64,000 nt of DNA from Piscinibacter gummiphilus (GTDB taxonomy: Bacteria; Pseudomonadota; Gammaproteobacteria; Burkholderiales; Burkholderiaceae_C): contig NZ_CP015118.1 in the NCBI RefSeq assembly GCF_002116905.1, positions 3,658,001 to 3,722,000 of the forward strand, in the 5' to 3' direction. The notes below the pieces were generated by a model. It saw only the letters and a list, made by a program, of their open reading frames with translations, did not search any database and was not told where the DNA came from. Both the position numbers and the translations under genes were made by a program. Of this stretch, positions 8,656 through 16,412 are shown piece by piece. How positions within the stretch are numbered: the first letter of the stretch is position 1; the number at the start of each line of letters is the position of its first letter.

Positions 8656-9747
8656 ATGCGTGTCGTGCTGCTGGGTGCAGGTCACATCGGTCAGGTCATC
8701 ACCCGCCTGCTCGCCGACAGCGGCGACTACACCGTGACGGTGGCGGACCGCAGCGCCGAGGCGCTGTCGCGGCTGCCCGAGGGGGTGGCCACGCGGGTGG
8801 TCGACACGTCGGACGCCCGCCAGCTGCTGGGCGTGCTGCGCGGCCACGACGCGGTGATCAACGCGCTGCCCTACCACCTGGCCACCCTCGCCGCCACGCA
8901 GGCCCGCGAGGCGGGCTGCCACTACTTCGACCTGACCGAGGACGTGGCCGCCACCCGGGCGATCAAGCAGCTCGCGGACGGCGCGCCCACCGCGTTCATG
9001 CCCCAGTGCGGCCTCGCGCCCGGATTCGTCGGCATCGTGGCGCACCACCTCGCGCGCCAGTTCGACACGCTGCACGACGTGAAGATGCGGGTGGGCGCCC
9101 TGCCCGCCTTCCCCACCAACGCGCTGAAGTACAACCTGACCTGGAGCGTCGACGGGCTGATCAACGAGTACTGCCACCCGTGCGAGGCCATCCGCGACGG
9201 CCGTTCGCTCGAGATGCTGCCGCTCGAAGGGCTGGAGCACTTCTCGCTCGACGGCGTCGAGTACGAGGCGTTCAATACGTCCGGCGGCCTCGGCACGCTG
9301 TGCGAGACGCTCGACGGCCGCGTGCGCACGCTCGACTACAAGTCGGTGCGCTACCCCGGCCACCGCGACCTGATGAAGCTGCTGTTCGAGGAGCTGCAAT
9401 TGAAGGACGACCCGGACACGCTGAAGGCGATGCTGCGCAAGTCGGTGCCCAGCACGATGCAGGACGTGGTGCTGGTGTTCGTCACCGCCAGCGGCATGCG
9501 CCACGGCACGCTGGTGCAGGACGTGTTCGCCCGCAAGGTCTTCGCCGACCGCGACGAGGCCCGGCCGCTGTCGGCCATCCAGATCACCACCGCCGCCGGC
9601 ATCTGCGCCGCGCTCGACCTCTTCCGCGAGGGGCGGCTGCCCCAGCGCGGGTTCATCCGCCAGGAACAGGTGGCGCTGCCCGAGTTCCTCGCGAACCGGT
9701 TCGGCCGCGCCTACCAGCAGTCGCGCCACATCGAATCGATCGGCTGA
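8656..9747 (+). CDS. Saccharopine dehydrogenase-fold enzyme, probable L-lysine 6-dehydrogenase
   Basis: A protein of 363 residues with an N-terminal Rossmann fold (GAGHIGQ, residues 7-13) and the catalytic domain of the saccharopine dehydrogenase/lysine 6-dehydrogenase superfamily. Lysine 6-dehydrogenase removes the epsilon-amino group of lysine, giving 2-aminoadipate 6-semialdehyde, which cyclises to piperideine-6-carboxylate. The next gene encodes an antiquitin-type dehydrogenase for exactly that aldehyde, which supports this role. A saccharopine dehydrogenase acting in reverse is an alternative. The ATG at 8656 has GGAGAAAG upstream; the longer open frame has no support. A TAGACT -10-like element lies at 8616-8621. 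Confidence 0.78.
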   Translation: MRVVLLGAGHIGQVITRLLADSGDYTVTVADRSAEALSRLPEGVATRVVDTSDARQLLGVLRGHDAVINALPYHLATLAATQAREAGCHYFDLTEDVAATRAIKQLADGAPTAFMPQCGLAPGFVGIVAHHLARQFDTLHDVKMRVGALPAFPTNALKYNLTWSVDGLINEYCHPCEAIRDGRSLEMLPLEGLEHFSLDGVEYEAFNTSGGLGTLCETLDGRVRTLDYKSVRYPGHRDLMKLLFEELQLKDDPDTLKAMLRKSVPSTMQDVVLVFVTASGMRHGTLVQDVFARKVFADRDEARPLSAIQITTAAGICAALDLFREGRLPQRGFIRQEQVALPEFLANRFGRAYQQSRHIESIG

Positions 9748-9765
9748 CACCCCAGGGAGACCGCC

Positions 9766-11268
9766 ATGACCCACCCCGCCCACGACCTGCTCACGGCCCT
9801 CGGCGTGTCCCTCCCCGACGGAGGCGACCTGCCCGTCCACTCGCCCATCGACGGCGCCCGCCTCGCCATGCTGCGGTCCGCCACCCCGGACGACGCGCGC
9901 GCCGCCATCACCACCGCACACCATGCCTTCCTCGTGTGGCGCGACGTTCCCGCCCCGCGGCGCGGTGAACTCGTGCGGCTGCTGGGCGACGAGCTGCGCC
10001 GCCACAAGGCCGAGCTGGGCCGGCTCGTGTCCCTCGAGACCGGCAAGATCCTGAGCGAGGGCGAAGGCGAAGTGCAGGAGATGATCGACATCTGCGACTT
10101 CGCCACGGGCCTGTCGCGGCAGCTGCATGGCCTCACCATCGCGTCCGAACGCCCGGGCCACCGGATGATGGAGCAGTGGCACCCGCTCGGCGTGGTCGGT
10201 GTGATCAGCGCGTTCAACTTCCCCGTGGCCGTCTGGGCGTGGAACGCCGCGCTCGCCCTGGTGTGCGGTGACCCGGTCGTCTGGAAGCCTTCGGAGAAGA
10301 CCCCGCTCACGGCGCTGGCCACGCAGTCGCTGCTGGCGCGTGCCCTCGCCCGGTTCGGCAGCGACGCGCCCGAAGGCCTGTCGCAGGTGCTCGTCGGCGG
10401 CGCGGCGCTGGGCGAGGTGCTGGCGGACGATCCGCGCGTGGCGCTCGTCTCGGCGACGGGCAGCACCCGCATGGGCCGACTCGTGGCGCCCCGCGTCGCG
10501 GCACGGTTCGGGCGGGCCCTGCTGGAGCTGGGTGGCAACAACGCCGTCATCGTGGCGCCCACGGCCGACCTCGATCTCGCGGTGCGCGGCCTCGTGTTCG
10601 GTGCGTACGGCACGGCCGGCCAGCGCTGCACGACCACGCGGCGGCTCTTCGTGCACGAGTCGGTGGCCGACGCGCTGCTGACCCGCCTCGACCGCGCCCG
10701 TGCGAGCCTGTCCATCGGGGACCCGCTCGCCACCGGCACGCTCGTGGGTCCGCTGGTCGACGAAGCGGCGTTCGGACGCATGCAGGCCGCGCTGTCGCGG
10801 GCCCGCGGCGACGGTGGCGAGGTGAGCGGCGGCCGGCGCATGCTCGCCGACCGGCATCCCCACGCGTGGTACGCCGAACCGGCGCTCGTGCGCATGCCCG
10901 GGCAGACGGCGGTGGTGCGCGAGGAGACTTTCGCCCCGATCCTCTACGCCATGCGCTACCGGGACTTCGACGAGGCCCTCGCGCTGCAGAACGACGTGCC
11001 GCAGGGCCTGTCGTCCGCGGTCTTCACGAACGACCTGCGCGAGGCCGAGGCCTTCGTGGCCGCGAGCGGCTCCGATTGCGGCATCGCCAACGTCAACATC
11101 GGCACGTCGGGCGCCGAGATCGGCGGGGCGTTCGGGGGCGAGAAGGAGACGGGCGGCGGCCGCGAGTCGGGCTCGGACGCCTGGCGCCACTACATGCGCC
11201 GCGCCACCAACACGGTGAACCGCTCGCGCGCGCTGCCGCTCGCGCAGGGCGTGCGCTTCGACGTGTGA
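9766..11268 (+). CDS. Aldehyde dehydrogenase, ALDH7 (antiquitin) type, probable 2-aminoadipate-semialdehyde dehydrogenase
   Basis: A full-length 500-residue aldehyde dehydrogenase. It has the cofactor loop FNFPVAVWAWN, the general base glutamate in LELGGNN and the catalytic cysteine in GTAGQRCTT. The GQRCTT signature is typical of the ALDH7/antiquitin/AmaB group, which oxidises 2-aminoadipate 6-semialdehyde to 2-aminoadipate in lysine catabolism. It begins 18 bp after the dehydrogenase gene, with GGGAG as ribosome site, so the two are one operon: lysine to semialdehyde to aminoadipate. Later steps to glutarate are not in this window. Control is probably by the divergent Lrp protein. Confidence 0.88.
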   Translation: MTHPAHDLLTALGVSLPDGGDLPVHSPIDGARLAMLRSATPDDARAAITTAHHAFLVWRDVPAPRRGELVRLLGDELRRHKAELGRLVSLETGKILSEGEGEVQEMIDICDFATGLSRQLHGLTIASERPGHRMMEQWHPLGVVGVISAFNFPVAVWAWNAALALVCGDPVVWKPSEKTPLTALATQSLLARALARFGSDAPEGLSQVLVGGAALGEVLADDPRVALVSATGSTRMGRLVAPRVAARFGRALLELGGNNAVIVAPTADLDLAVRGLVFGAYGTAGQRCTTTRRLFVHESVADALLTRLDRARASLSIGDPLATGTLVGPLVDEAAFGRMQAALSRARGDGGEVSGGRRMLADRHPHAWYAEPALVRMPGQTAVVREETFAPILYAMRYRDFDEALALQNDVPQGLSSAVFTNDLREAEAFVAASGSDCGIANVNIGTSGAEIGGAFGGEKETGGGRESGSDAWRHYMRRATNTVNRSRALPLAQGVRFDV

Positions 11269-11889
11269 TCAGGTGGCGTAGAAGCCGAGGAACAGGTCGA
11301 CGCTGTCGGCCAGCACCTGCTGCTGCCGCGCCGGATCGAGCGGCGGCTGCCCCATCGCCAGTTGCGGCCAGAACGCAAACGACTTGATCAGGCCCTGCAG
11401 CTGCTGCGCGGCATAGGCCGGGTCGACCCCGGCGCGCAGCCGCCCGTCGCGCTGCGCCTCGCGCACCCAGGTGGCGAGACCCTCTTCCTTCTCGGGCAGG
11501 CGCGCCACCATGTCCTGCGCCCGCTCGGGCGTGTGCATCATCTCCGCCATCGCCACGCGCGACAGGTCGATGAAGCTCGGGTCGTTGAGCAGTTGCATCT
11601 TCTGGCCGAGGAGTTCCAGCAGCTGCGCCCGCAGCGGCTGCTTCGGTGCGTACGCCACCCCCGCGAGCCCCTGGCTGCGTTCCCACAGCTGCGACAGGAT
11701 CGCGGCGAACAGCTCGTCCTTGCTCGGGAAGTGGTTGTAGACGGTGCGCTTGGACACCTCCGCCGCAGCCGCGATGCGGTCCATGCTGGTGCCGGCGAAC
11801 CCGTGTTCGCGGAACTCGGCGATGGCGGCGACCACGATGGCGTCGCGCTTGCGGTCGGTGAGGCGGGTGGGCACGGGTTGTGAACTCAT
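11269..11889 (-). CDS. TetR/AcrR-family repressor
   Basis: A protein of 206 residues with a TetR N-terminal DNA-binding domain (TSMDRIAAAAEVSKRTVYNHF, split here by the turn) and a helical C-terminal ligand domain of the AcrR/RutR-like TetR_C type. It is divergent from the metallohydrolase gene at 11970, and the 80-bp gap has two near-identical palindromes, a classic autoregulatory layout. The ligand is unknown, probably a lipophilic substrate or product of the hydrolase. It converges with the ALDH gene with no spacer between the stop codons. The ATG at 11887-11889 shows no clear ribosome site. Confidence 0.88.
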   Translation of the reverse strand: MSSQPVPTRLTDRKRDAIVVAAIAEFREHGFAGTSMDRIAAAAEVSKRTVYNHFPSKDELFAAILSQLWERSQGLAGVAYAPKQPLRAQLLELLGQKMQLLNDPSFIDLSRVAMAEMMHTPERAQDMVARLPEKEEGLATWVREAQRDGRLRAGVDPAYAAQQLQGLIKSFAFWPQLAMGQPPLDPARQQQVLADSVDLFLGFYAT

Positions 11890-11899
11890 GCCCGAATTT

Positions 11900-11915
11900 T
11901 ACACTGCGCAGTTTA
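11900..11915. promoter_or_regulatory. TetR operator copy 1 (imperfect palindrome)
   Basis: TACACTG and CAGTTTA arms around CG, 7-bp half-sites with one mismatch. It lies next to the repressor start and closely resembles the perfect copy 34 bp away. Confidence 0.7.
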
Positions 11916-11933
11916 CTTTTCCAAAAAGCGCAC

Positions 11934-11949
11934 TACACTGTGCAGTGTA
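11934..11949. promoter_or_regulatory. TetR operator copy 2 (perfect palindrome)
   Basis: TACACTG and CAGTGTA arms, perfectly complementary around TG, 20 bp before the metallohydrolase ATG. The 34-bp spacing from copy 1 puts both sites roughly on one DNA face. Paired copies in a divergent gap are strong evidence for TetR binding sites. Confidence 0.78.
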
Positions 11950-11969
11950 CTTTTGATGAAGGCACGCCC

Positions 11970-13055
11970 ATGCTGAGCCGCCTGCCACGGATCGCCCTCT
12001 ACCTCTTCTTCTTCGCCGCCCTGACCGCCATGACCTGCACCCTCCTCGCCCGAGCCGCCGTCCCGGCGGCCTCCCGTGCCACGTCGCCGCAGTACGCGGA
12101 CGGCAAGTTCCACAACGTCGTCCCCCACGAGGACCCCGGCTTCTTCAAGACACTGGAGATCATGTGGCGCGTGCTCACCACGAAGCGCACCGACGCCACG
12201 CCCAGCAAACCCATCCCGGTGCTGGCCCTGACCCGTGCCGACCTCGTCAACGCCCCCGACCGCAGCCTGTGGCGCCTGGGCCATTCGACGATGCTGCTCA
12301 AGCTCGACGGGAAGTTCTTCCTGACCGACCCGGTGTTCTCCGAGCGCGCCTCGCCCATGTCCTTCGCCGGCCCGAAGCGTTTCCACGCGCCGCCGCTGCG
12401 CATCGAGGACCTGCCCGACATCGAGGCCGTGGTCCTGTCCCACGACCACTACGACCACCTCGACCACGACGCGGTGCTGGCCCTCGCGCCGAAGGTCGGC
12501 CAGTTCCTCGCGCCGCTGGGCGTGGGCGACCGGCTCGTCGAATGGGGCGTGCCCGCCGCGAAGGTGCAGCAGTTCGACTGGTGGCAGGGCACGTCCATCG
12601 GCGGCGTGCGTTTCGTCGCCACGCCGGCCCAGCACTTCTCGGGCCGCAGCCTGAGCGACCGCAACACCACGCTGTGGGCCTCGTGGGTGCTGATGACCGA
12701 CGACACCCGCATCTTCTTCAGCGGCGACACCGGCTACCACGCCGGCTTCAAGACCATCGGCGAACGTTTCGGCCCGTTCGACCTGACGATGATCGAGACC
12801 GGCGCCTACGATGCCCAGTGGCCCGACGTGCACATGCAGCCCGAGCAGAGCCTGCAGGCACACCTCGACGTGAACGGCAAGGTGATGATGCCCATCCACA
12901 ACGGCACCTTCGACCTGGCGCTGCACCCGTGGACGGAACCCTTCGAGCGCATCACCGCGCTGGCCGAGGCCGCGAAGGTGCCGCTGACGGCGCCGCAGAT
13001 GGGCGAACGGCTGGACGTGCTGGCGCCCTCGCCGTCCACCCACTGGTGGCGTTGA
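11970..13055 (+). CDS. MBL-fold metallohydrolase, NAPE-PLD/RomA-like
   Basis: A protein of 361 residues. It has an N-terminal hydrophobic helix (about residues 8-28, signal peptide or anchor), then a metallo-beta-lactamase fold with GHSTMLL, the zinc-binding HDHYDH motif and the later FSGDTG metal ligand region. The TDPVF-SPM-FAGPKRF stretch is characteristic of the N-acyl-phosphatidylethanolamine phospholipase D/RomA branch. These act on phosphodiester or lipid-like substrates, but bacterial roles are mostly unknown. It is controlled by the divergent TetR repressor through two palindromes. The ATG at 11970 has GAAGG upstream. Its stop directly abuts that of the convergent rbsD. Confidence 0.85.
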   Translation: MLSRLPRIALYLFFFAALTAMTCTLLARAAVPAASRATSPQYADGKFHNVVPHEDPGFFKTLEIMWRVLTTKRTDATPSKPIPVLALTRADLVNAPDRSLWRLGHSTMLLKLDGKFFLTDPVFSERASPMSFAGPKRFHAPPLRIEDLPDIEAVVLSHDHYDHLDHDAVLALAPKVGQFLAPLGVGDRLVEWGVPAAKVQQFDWWQGTSIGGVRFVATPAQHFSGRSLSDRNTTLWASWVLMTDDTRIFFSGDTGYHAGFKTIGERFGPFDLTMIETGAYDAQWPDVHMQPEQSLQAHLDVNGKVMMPIHNGTFDLALHPWTEPFERITALAEAAKVPLTAPQMGERLDVLAPSPSTHWWR

Positions 13056-13451
13056 TCAGAACACCACGCCGGCCGAGAGGATCACGTTCGCATACGGCGT
13101 GAACTCGCCGGTGCGCACGATGGCCCGGGCGCCGGCCGAGCGCGCCTTGAAGGTGCCGTGGTCGACGTGGGCCAGCGGGATGGCGCCGAGCCGCGCGCGC
13201 AACACGCCGGCCAGCGCCGGGGACCGGTCGAGCATCTCGCCCGCCGCCACGGCGCTTTCCACCTGCAACTCCGACAGCACCGCCAGCAGCACCTGATCGA
13301 ACGACGGCACGCCGCCGCTCACCGCGAGGTCGATGCAGCGCGTGCCGGGCGGCACCGGCAGGCCGGCGTCGGCGATCACGAGCTGGTCGCCATGCCCCAT
13401 CGCCGCGATCAGCTGAGACAGCTCGGCGTTCAGCAGCATCGTCTTTTTCAT
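13056..13451 (-). CDS. rbsD: D-ribose pyranase RbsD
   Basis: A protein of 131 residues matching RbsD/FucU mutarotases. It has the N-terminal LNAELSQLIAAMGHGD segment (catalytic His in GHGD), VSGGVPSF and a C-terminal IVRTGEFTPYANVIL. It converts beta-D-ribopyranose to the furanose form that ribokinase uses. It is the last gene of the rbs operon and its ATG overlaps the rbsK stop as ATGA. Confidence 0.95.
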   Translation of the reverse strand: MKKTMLLNAELSQLIAAMGHGDQLVIADAGLPVPPGTRCIDLAVSGGVPSFDQVLLAVLSELQVESAVAAGEMLDRSPALAGVLRARLGAIPLAHVDHGTFKARSAGARAIVRTGEFTPYANVILSAGVVF

Positions 13452-14347
13452 GGGTTCCCCACTTCGTGGCGGTACGGCATGCCGCCCACCGCGCCCGCCC
13501 GCGTCACGCTGAGCGCGGCGGCCTTCTGGGCGAACGCGGCCGCGGCCGCGACGGAGGCGCCTTCGACCCGCGCCGCGGCGAAGGCGCCGATGAAGGTGTC
13601 GCCGGCGCCGGTGGTGTCGACGACCGGGCCGGTGGCCGGCGCCGGGACCCGCTGGACGAGACCATCCGCGTCGATCTGCAGGCCGTCGGCGCCGAGCGTG
13701 AGCAGCACGGTGGCCGGCCCCATCGCCCGCAGGTGCGCGGCGGCAGCCGCCGCGTCGAGGTCGGAACCCGCGAGCAGGGCCGCCTCGGTTTCGTTGGGCA
13801 CCAGCACGTCCACATCTGCCAGCAGCGCCGCGGGCAGGGCCTGCGCCGGTGCCGGGTTGAGCAGCACCGGCACGCCAGCCGCGCGGGCCCGGCCGATCGC
13901 ATGCCGCACCACGTCCAGTGGCGACTCCAGCTGGCACACGAACAGGGCCGCGCCCGCGAACAGGGGTGCCGCGGCATCGACGTGGTCCGTGGTGAGCGCC
14001 GCATTGGCCCCGGCCGCGAGCGCGATGCTGTTCTGGCCGGCGTCGTCCACCAGGATCATCGCGACGCCGGTGGCAGTGCCCGCGACGACGTGCAGGTGGG
14101 TGGTGTCGATGCCCTCGCCCGCCAGCACGGACTGCGCGGTGCGGCCGAAGTCGTCGTCGCCCACGCAGCCGATGAACGCGACGGAAGCGCCCAGCCGCGC
14201 CGCGGCGATGGCCTGGTTCGCGCCCTTGCCGCCGGGCAGCGTGCGGAAGTCGCGGCCGTGCACGGTCTCGCCGGGCAGCGGCAGCGCCGCGCAGCGCAGC
14301 ACCAGGTCGGCATTGACGCTGCCGAGCACGACGACCCGGCCCGTCAC
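13448..14347 (-). CDS. rbsK: Ribokinase RbsK
   Basis: A PfkB-family sugar kinase of 299 residues. The substrate motif PGGKGANQA lies near residue 40 and the catalytic DTTGAGDTF near residue 240, with the catalytic base Asp in the latter. It phosphorylates ribose at O5 in the cytosol using ATP. It starts with GTG, overlapping the rbsR stop (GTGA), and overlaps rbsD by 4 bp, so translation of the operon's tail is coupled. Confidence 0.96.
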   Translation of the reverse strand: MTGRVVVLGSVNADLVLRCAALPLPGETVHGRDFRTLPGGKGANQAIAAARLGASVAFIGCVGDDDFGRTAQSVLAGEGIDTTHLHVVAGTATGVAMILVDDAGQNSIALAAGANAALTTDHVDAAAPLFAGAALFVCQLESPLDVVRHAIGRARAAGVPVLLNPAPAQALPAALLADVDVLVPNETEAALLAGSDLDAAAAAAHLRAMGPATVLLTLGADGLQIDADGLVQRVPAPATGPVVDTTGAGDTFIGAFAAARVEGASVAAAAAFAQKAAALSVTRAGAVGGMPYRHEVGNP

Positions 14348-15357
14348 CGCGCCGCCTCCGGCACGGGCCCCGACGACTGGCGCACCAGCAGCGAGGGTTG
14401 GAGGATCGTGCGCTGCAGCGCACGCGACGGATCGGCGATGCGCTCGAGCAGCAGCTGCGCGGCGAGCTGCCCCGTCTGGTGCTTGGGCTGCACCACGCTC
14501 GTGAGCGGCGGGTTGCTGTGGGCCGCGAGCGCGATGTCGTCGAAGCCCACCACCGACACGTCCTGCGGGATGCGCAGCCCGCGCTGAGCCGCCGCGCAGA
14601 TCGCGCCGATGGCCATCAGGTCGTTCGACGCGAACACCGCGGTGGGCCGGCGGGCCGAGTCGAGCAGCGAGGTCATCGCGGCCAGGCCGCCGGCGCTCGT
14701 GAAGTCGGCGCCGCGGATCAGCCGGTCGTCCACCGTGACACCGCCCTCGCCCAGCGCCCGGCGGTAGCCCTGCACCCGCTCGCGCGCGGACGACAGGCCG
14801 AGCGGCCCGGCGATGCAGCCGATGCGCCGGTGCCCGAGCTTGAGCAGGTGCTGCGTGGCGAGGAATCCCCCGGCCTCGTGGTTCACCTCGACCAGGTCGG
14901 CCGCCAGGTCGTCGATCTCGCGGTCCACCACCACCTGTGGCATGCGCGCGGCGCGCAGCGTGTCGAGCAGCTCGACGTCGCTGCCCGAGGACATCACGAT
15001 CAGGCCGTCCACCTGCTTCTCCGTGAGCAGCCGCACGTAGTTGCCCTGCTTGATCGGGTCGTCGTCGGAGTTGCAGAGGATGACGTTGAACCCCGCCTCG
15101 TAGAACGTGTCCTCGATGCCGCGGATGATCTCGGCGAAGTACGGGTTCGAGCTGTTGGGGATCATCATCCCCACGGTGTGGGTCCGGTTGCTCTTGAGGC
15201 TGCGGGCGAGCGCGCTGGGCACGTAGCGCAGCGCCTCGATGGCCTCCTGCACGCGCACGCGGGTGGCCTCGCTCACGAAGCGGGTGTCGTTGATGACGTG
15301 CGACACGGTGGCCACCGACACCTGGGCATGCTGGGCCACGTCCTTGATCGTGCTCAT
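14344..15357 (-). CDS. rbsR: LacI-family repressor of the ribose operon (RbsR)
   Basis: A protein of 337 residues with the LacI helix-turn-helix (IKDVAQHAQVSVATVSHVIN), the hinge region and a periplasmic-binding-protein-like sugar domain. Its location inside an rbs operon identifies ribose as the probable inducer. It should bind the two adjacent palindromes at 19032-19055 upstream of rbsB; being within the operon, it is autoregulated. The ATG at 15357 starts the DNA-binding domain; the longer open frame beyond it is not coding. Forty-four bases separate it from rbsC. Confidence 0.93.
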   Translation of the reverse strand: MSTIKDVAQHAQVSVATVSHVINDTRFVSEATRVRVQEAIEALRYVPSALARSLKSNRTHTVGMMIPNSSNPYFAEIIRGIEDTFYEAGFNVILCNSDDDPIKQGNYVRLLTEKQVDGLIVMSSGSDVELLDTLRAARMPQVVVDREIDDLAADLVEVNHEAGGFLATQHLLKLGHRRIGCIAGPLGLSSARERVQGYRRALGEGGVTVDDRLIRGADFTSAGGLAAMTSLLDSARRPTAVFASNDLMAIGAICAAAQRGLRIPQDVSVVGFDDIALAAHSNPPLTSVVQPKHQTGQLAAQLLLERIADPSRALQRTILQPSLLVRQSSGPVPEAAR

Positions 15358-15401
15358 CGGGTCGGTCTCGTCGTTCTCGTGCGGGGTGCGGCCATCATCG
15401 G

Positions 15402-16412
15402 TCAGTCGGCCGCGCGGGTCAGGCGCGCCCGGTACACGTCGAGCACCACCGCCAGAATGATCACGAAACCCGTGACCATCTGCCGCAGGAAGTCGCTCAT
15501 GCCGATCAGGATCAGGCCGTTGGCCAGCACGCCGATGATGCAGGCGCCCAGCAGCGTGCCCACGATGGAGCCGCGCCCGCCGCTCAGGCTCGTGCCGCCG
15601 ATGATCACCGCCGCGATGGCGTTGAGCTCGAAGCCGATGCCCGAGATGGGGCTCGCGATGGTCAGGCGGGTCATGTAGATCACGGCGCCCACGCCCACCG
15701 CCGCGCCGCAGATCACGAACGCGGCGATCTTCACGGCCCGCACGCTGTGCCCGGCCAGGCGCACCGCCTCCTCGTTGTTGCCGATGGCGTAGACGAGCCG
15801 GCCGAACACGGTGCGGTTCAGCACGAACCAGCCCAGGGCCACCAGGGCCAGGGCCACGAGGAAGATCGCCGGCAGGCCCAGCACGGTGGCGCTGCCGAAG
15901 TCGTTGAACGCGTCGGGGAACTCGTAGATCGAGCGGGCCTGGGTCCACTGCAGCGCCGCGCCCCGCGCGATGTTGAGCATGCCCAGCGTGACGATGAACG
16001 ACGGGATGGCCCAGTACGCCGAGATCGCGCCGTTGGCCAGGCCGCACACCGCGCCCACCGCGACGCTCGCGAGCAGCGCGAGCGCGATGGCGGGCCCGAC
16101 CGACAGCCCCTCGAGCTTGAGCACCGTGCCGGCCACCACCGCACAGAAGGCCATCACCGAGCCCACCGACAGGTCGATGCCGCCGATCAGGATCACGAAG
16201 GTCATGCCCACGGCCAGGATCACGTTGATCGAGATCTGCGTGAAGATGTTCGTGATGTTCGTCGACGTGAGGAAGATGGGCGACAGCATCGCGAACACCC
16301 CGACGAGCGCGACGAGGGCGACACCGATGCCGGCTTCGCGCAGCACGGCACGGGTGCGGTGGCGCAGCGAGGTGCGGGACGGGGCCGCGAGGGAGTTGGA
16401 AGGGTTGCTCAT
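15402..16412 (-). CDS. rbsC: Ribose ABC transporter permease RbsC
   Basis: A protein of 336 residues with eight to ten membrane helices and the BPD_transp_2 signature (GIDLSVGSVMA, then GGTSLSGGRGS). It forms the membrane channel of the ribose importer with the RbsA ATPase. Its ATG overlaps the rbsA stop as ATGA, indicating translational coupling. Confidence 0.95.
   Translation of the reverse strand: MSNPSNSLAAPSRTSLRHRTRAVLREAGIGVALVALVGVFAMLSPIFLTSTNITNIFTQISINVILAVGMTFVILIGGIDLSVGSVMAFCAVVAGTVLKLEGLSVGPAIALALLASVAVGAVCGLANGAISAYWAIPSFIVTLGMLNIARGAALQWTQARSIYEFPDAFNDFGSATVLGLPAIFLVALALVALGWFVLNRTVFGRLVYAIGNNEEAVRLAGHSVRAVKIAAFVICGAAVGVGAVIYMTRLTIASPISGIGFELNAIAAVIIGGTSLSGGRGSIVGTLLGACIIGVLANGLILIGMSDFLRQMVTGFVIILAVVLDVYRARLTRAAD

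Noticed and set aside
8587..11190. Minus-strand open frame of 867 codons opposite the lysine operon
   Set aside because: Shadow of two well-supported genes; no motif and no ribosome site.
14344..16047. Long frame extending rbsR upstream into rbsC
   Set aside because: The rbsC frame is intact with its own coupling to rbsA; the LacI DNA-binding domain begins at 15357.
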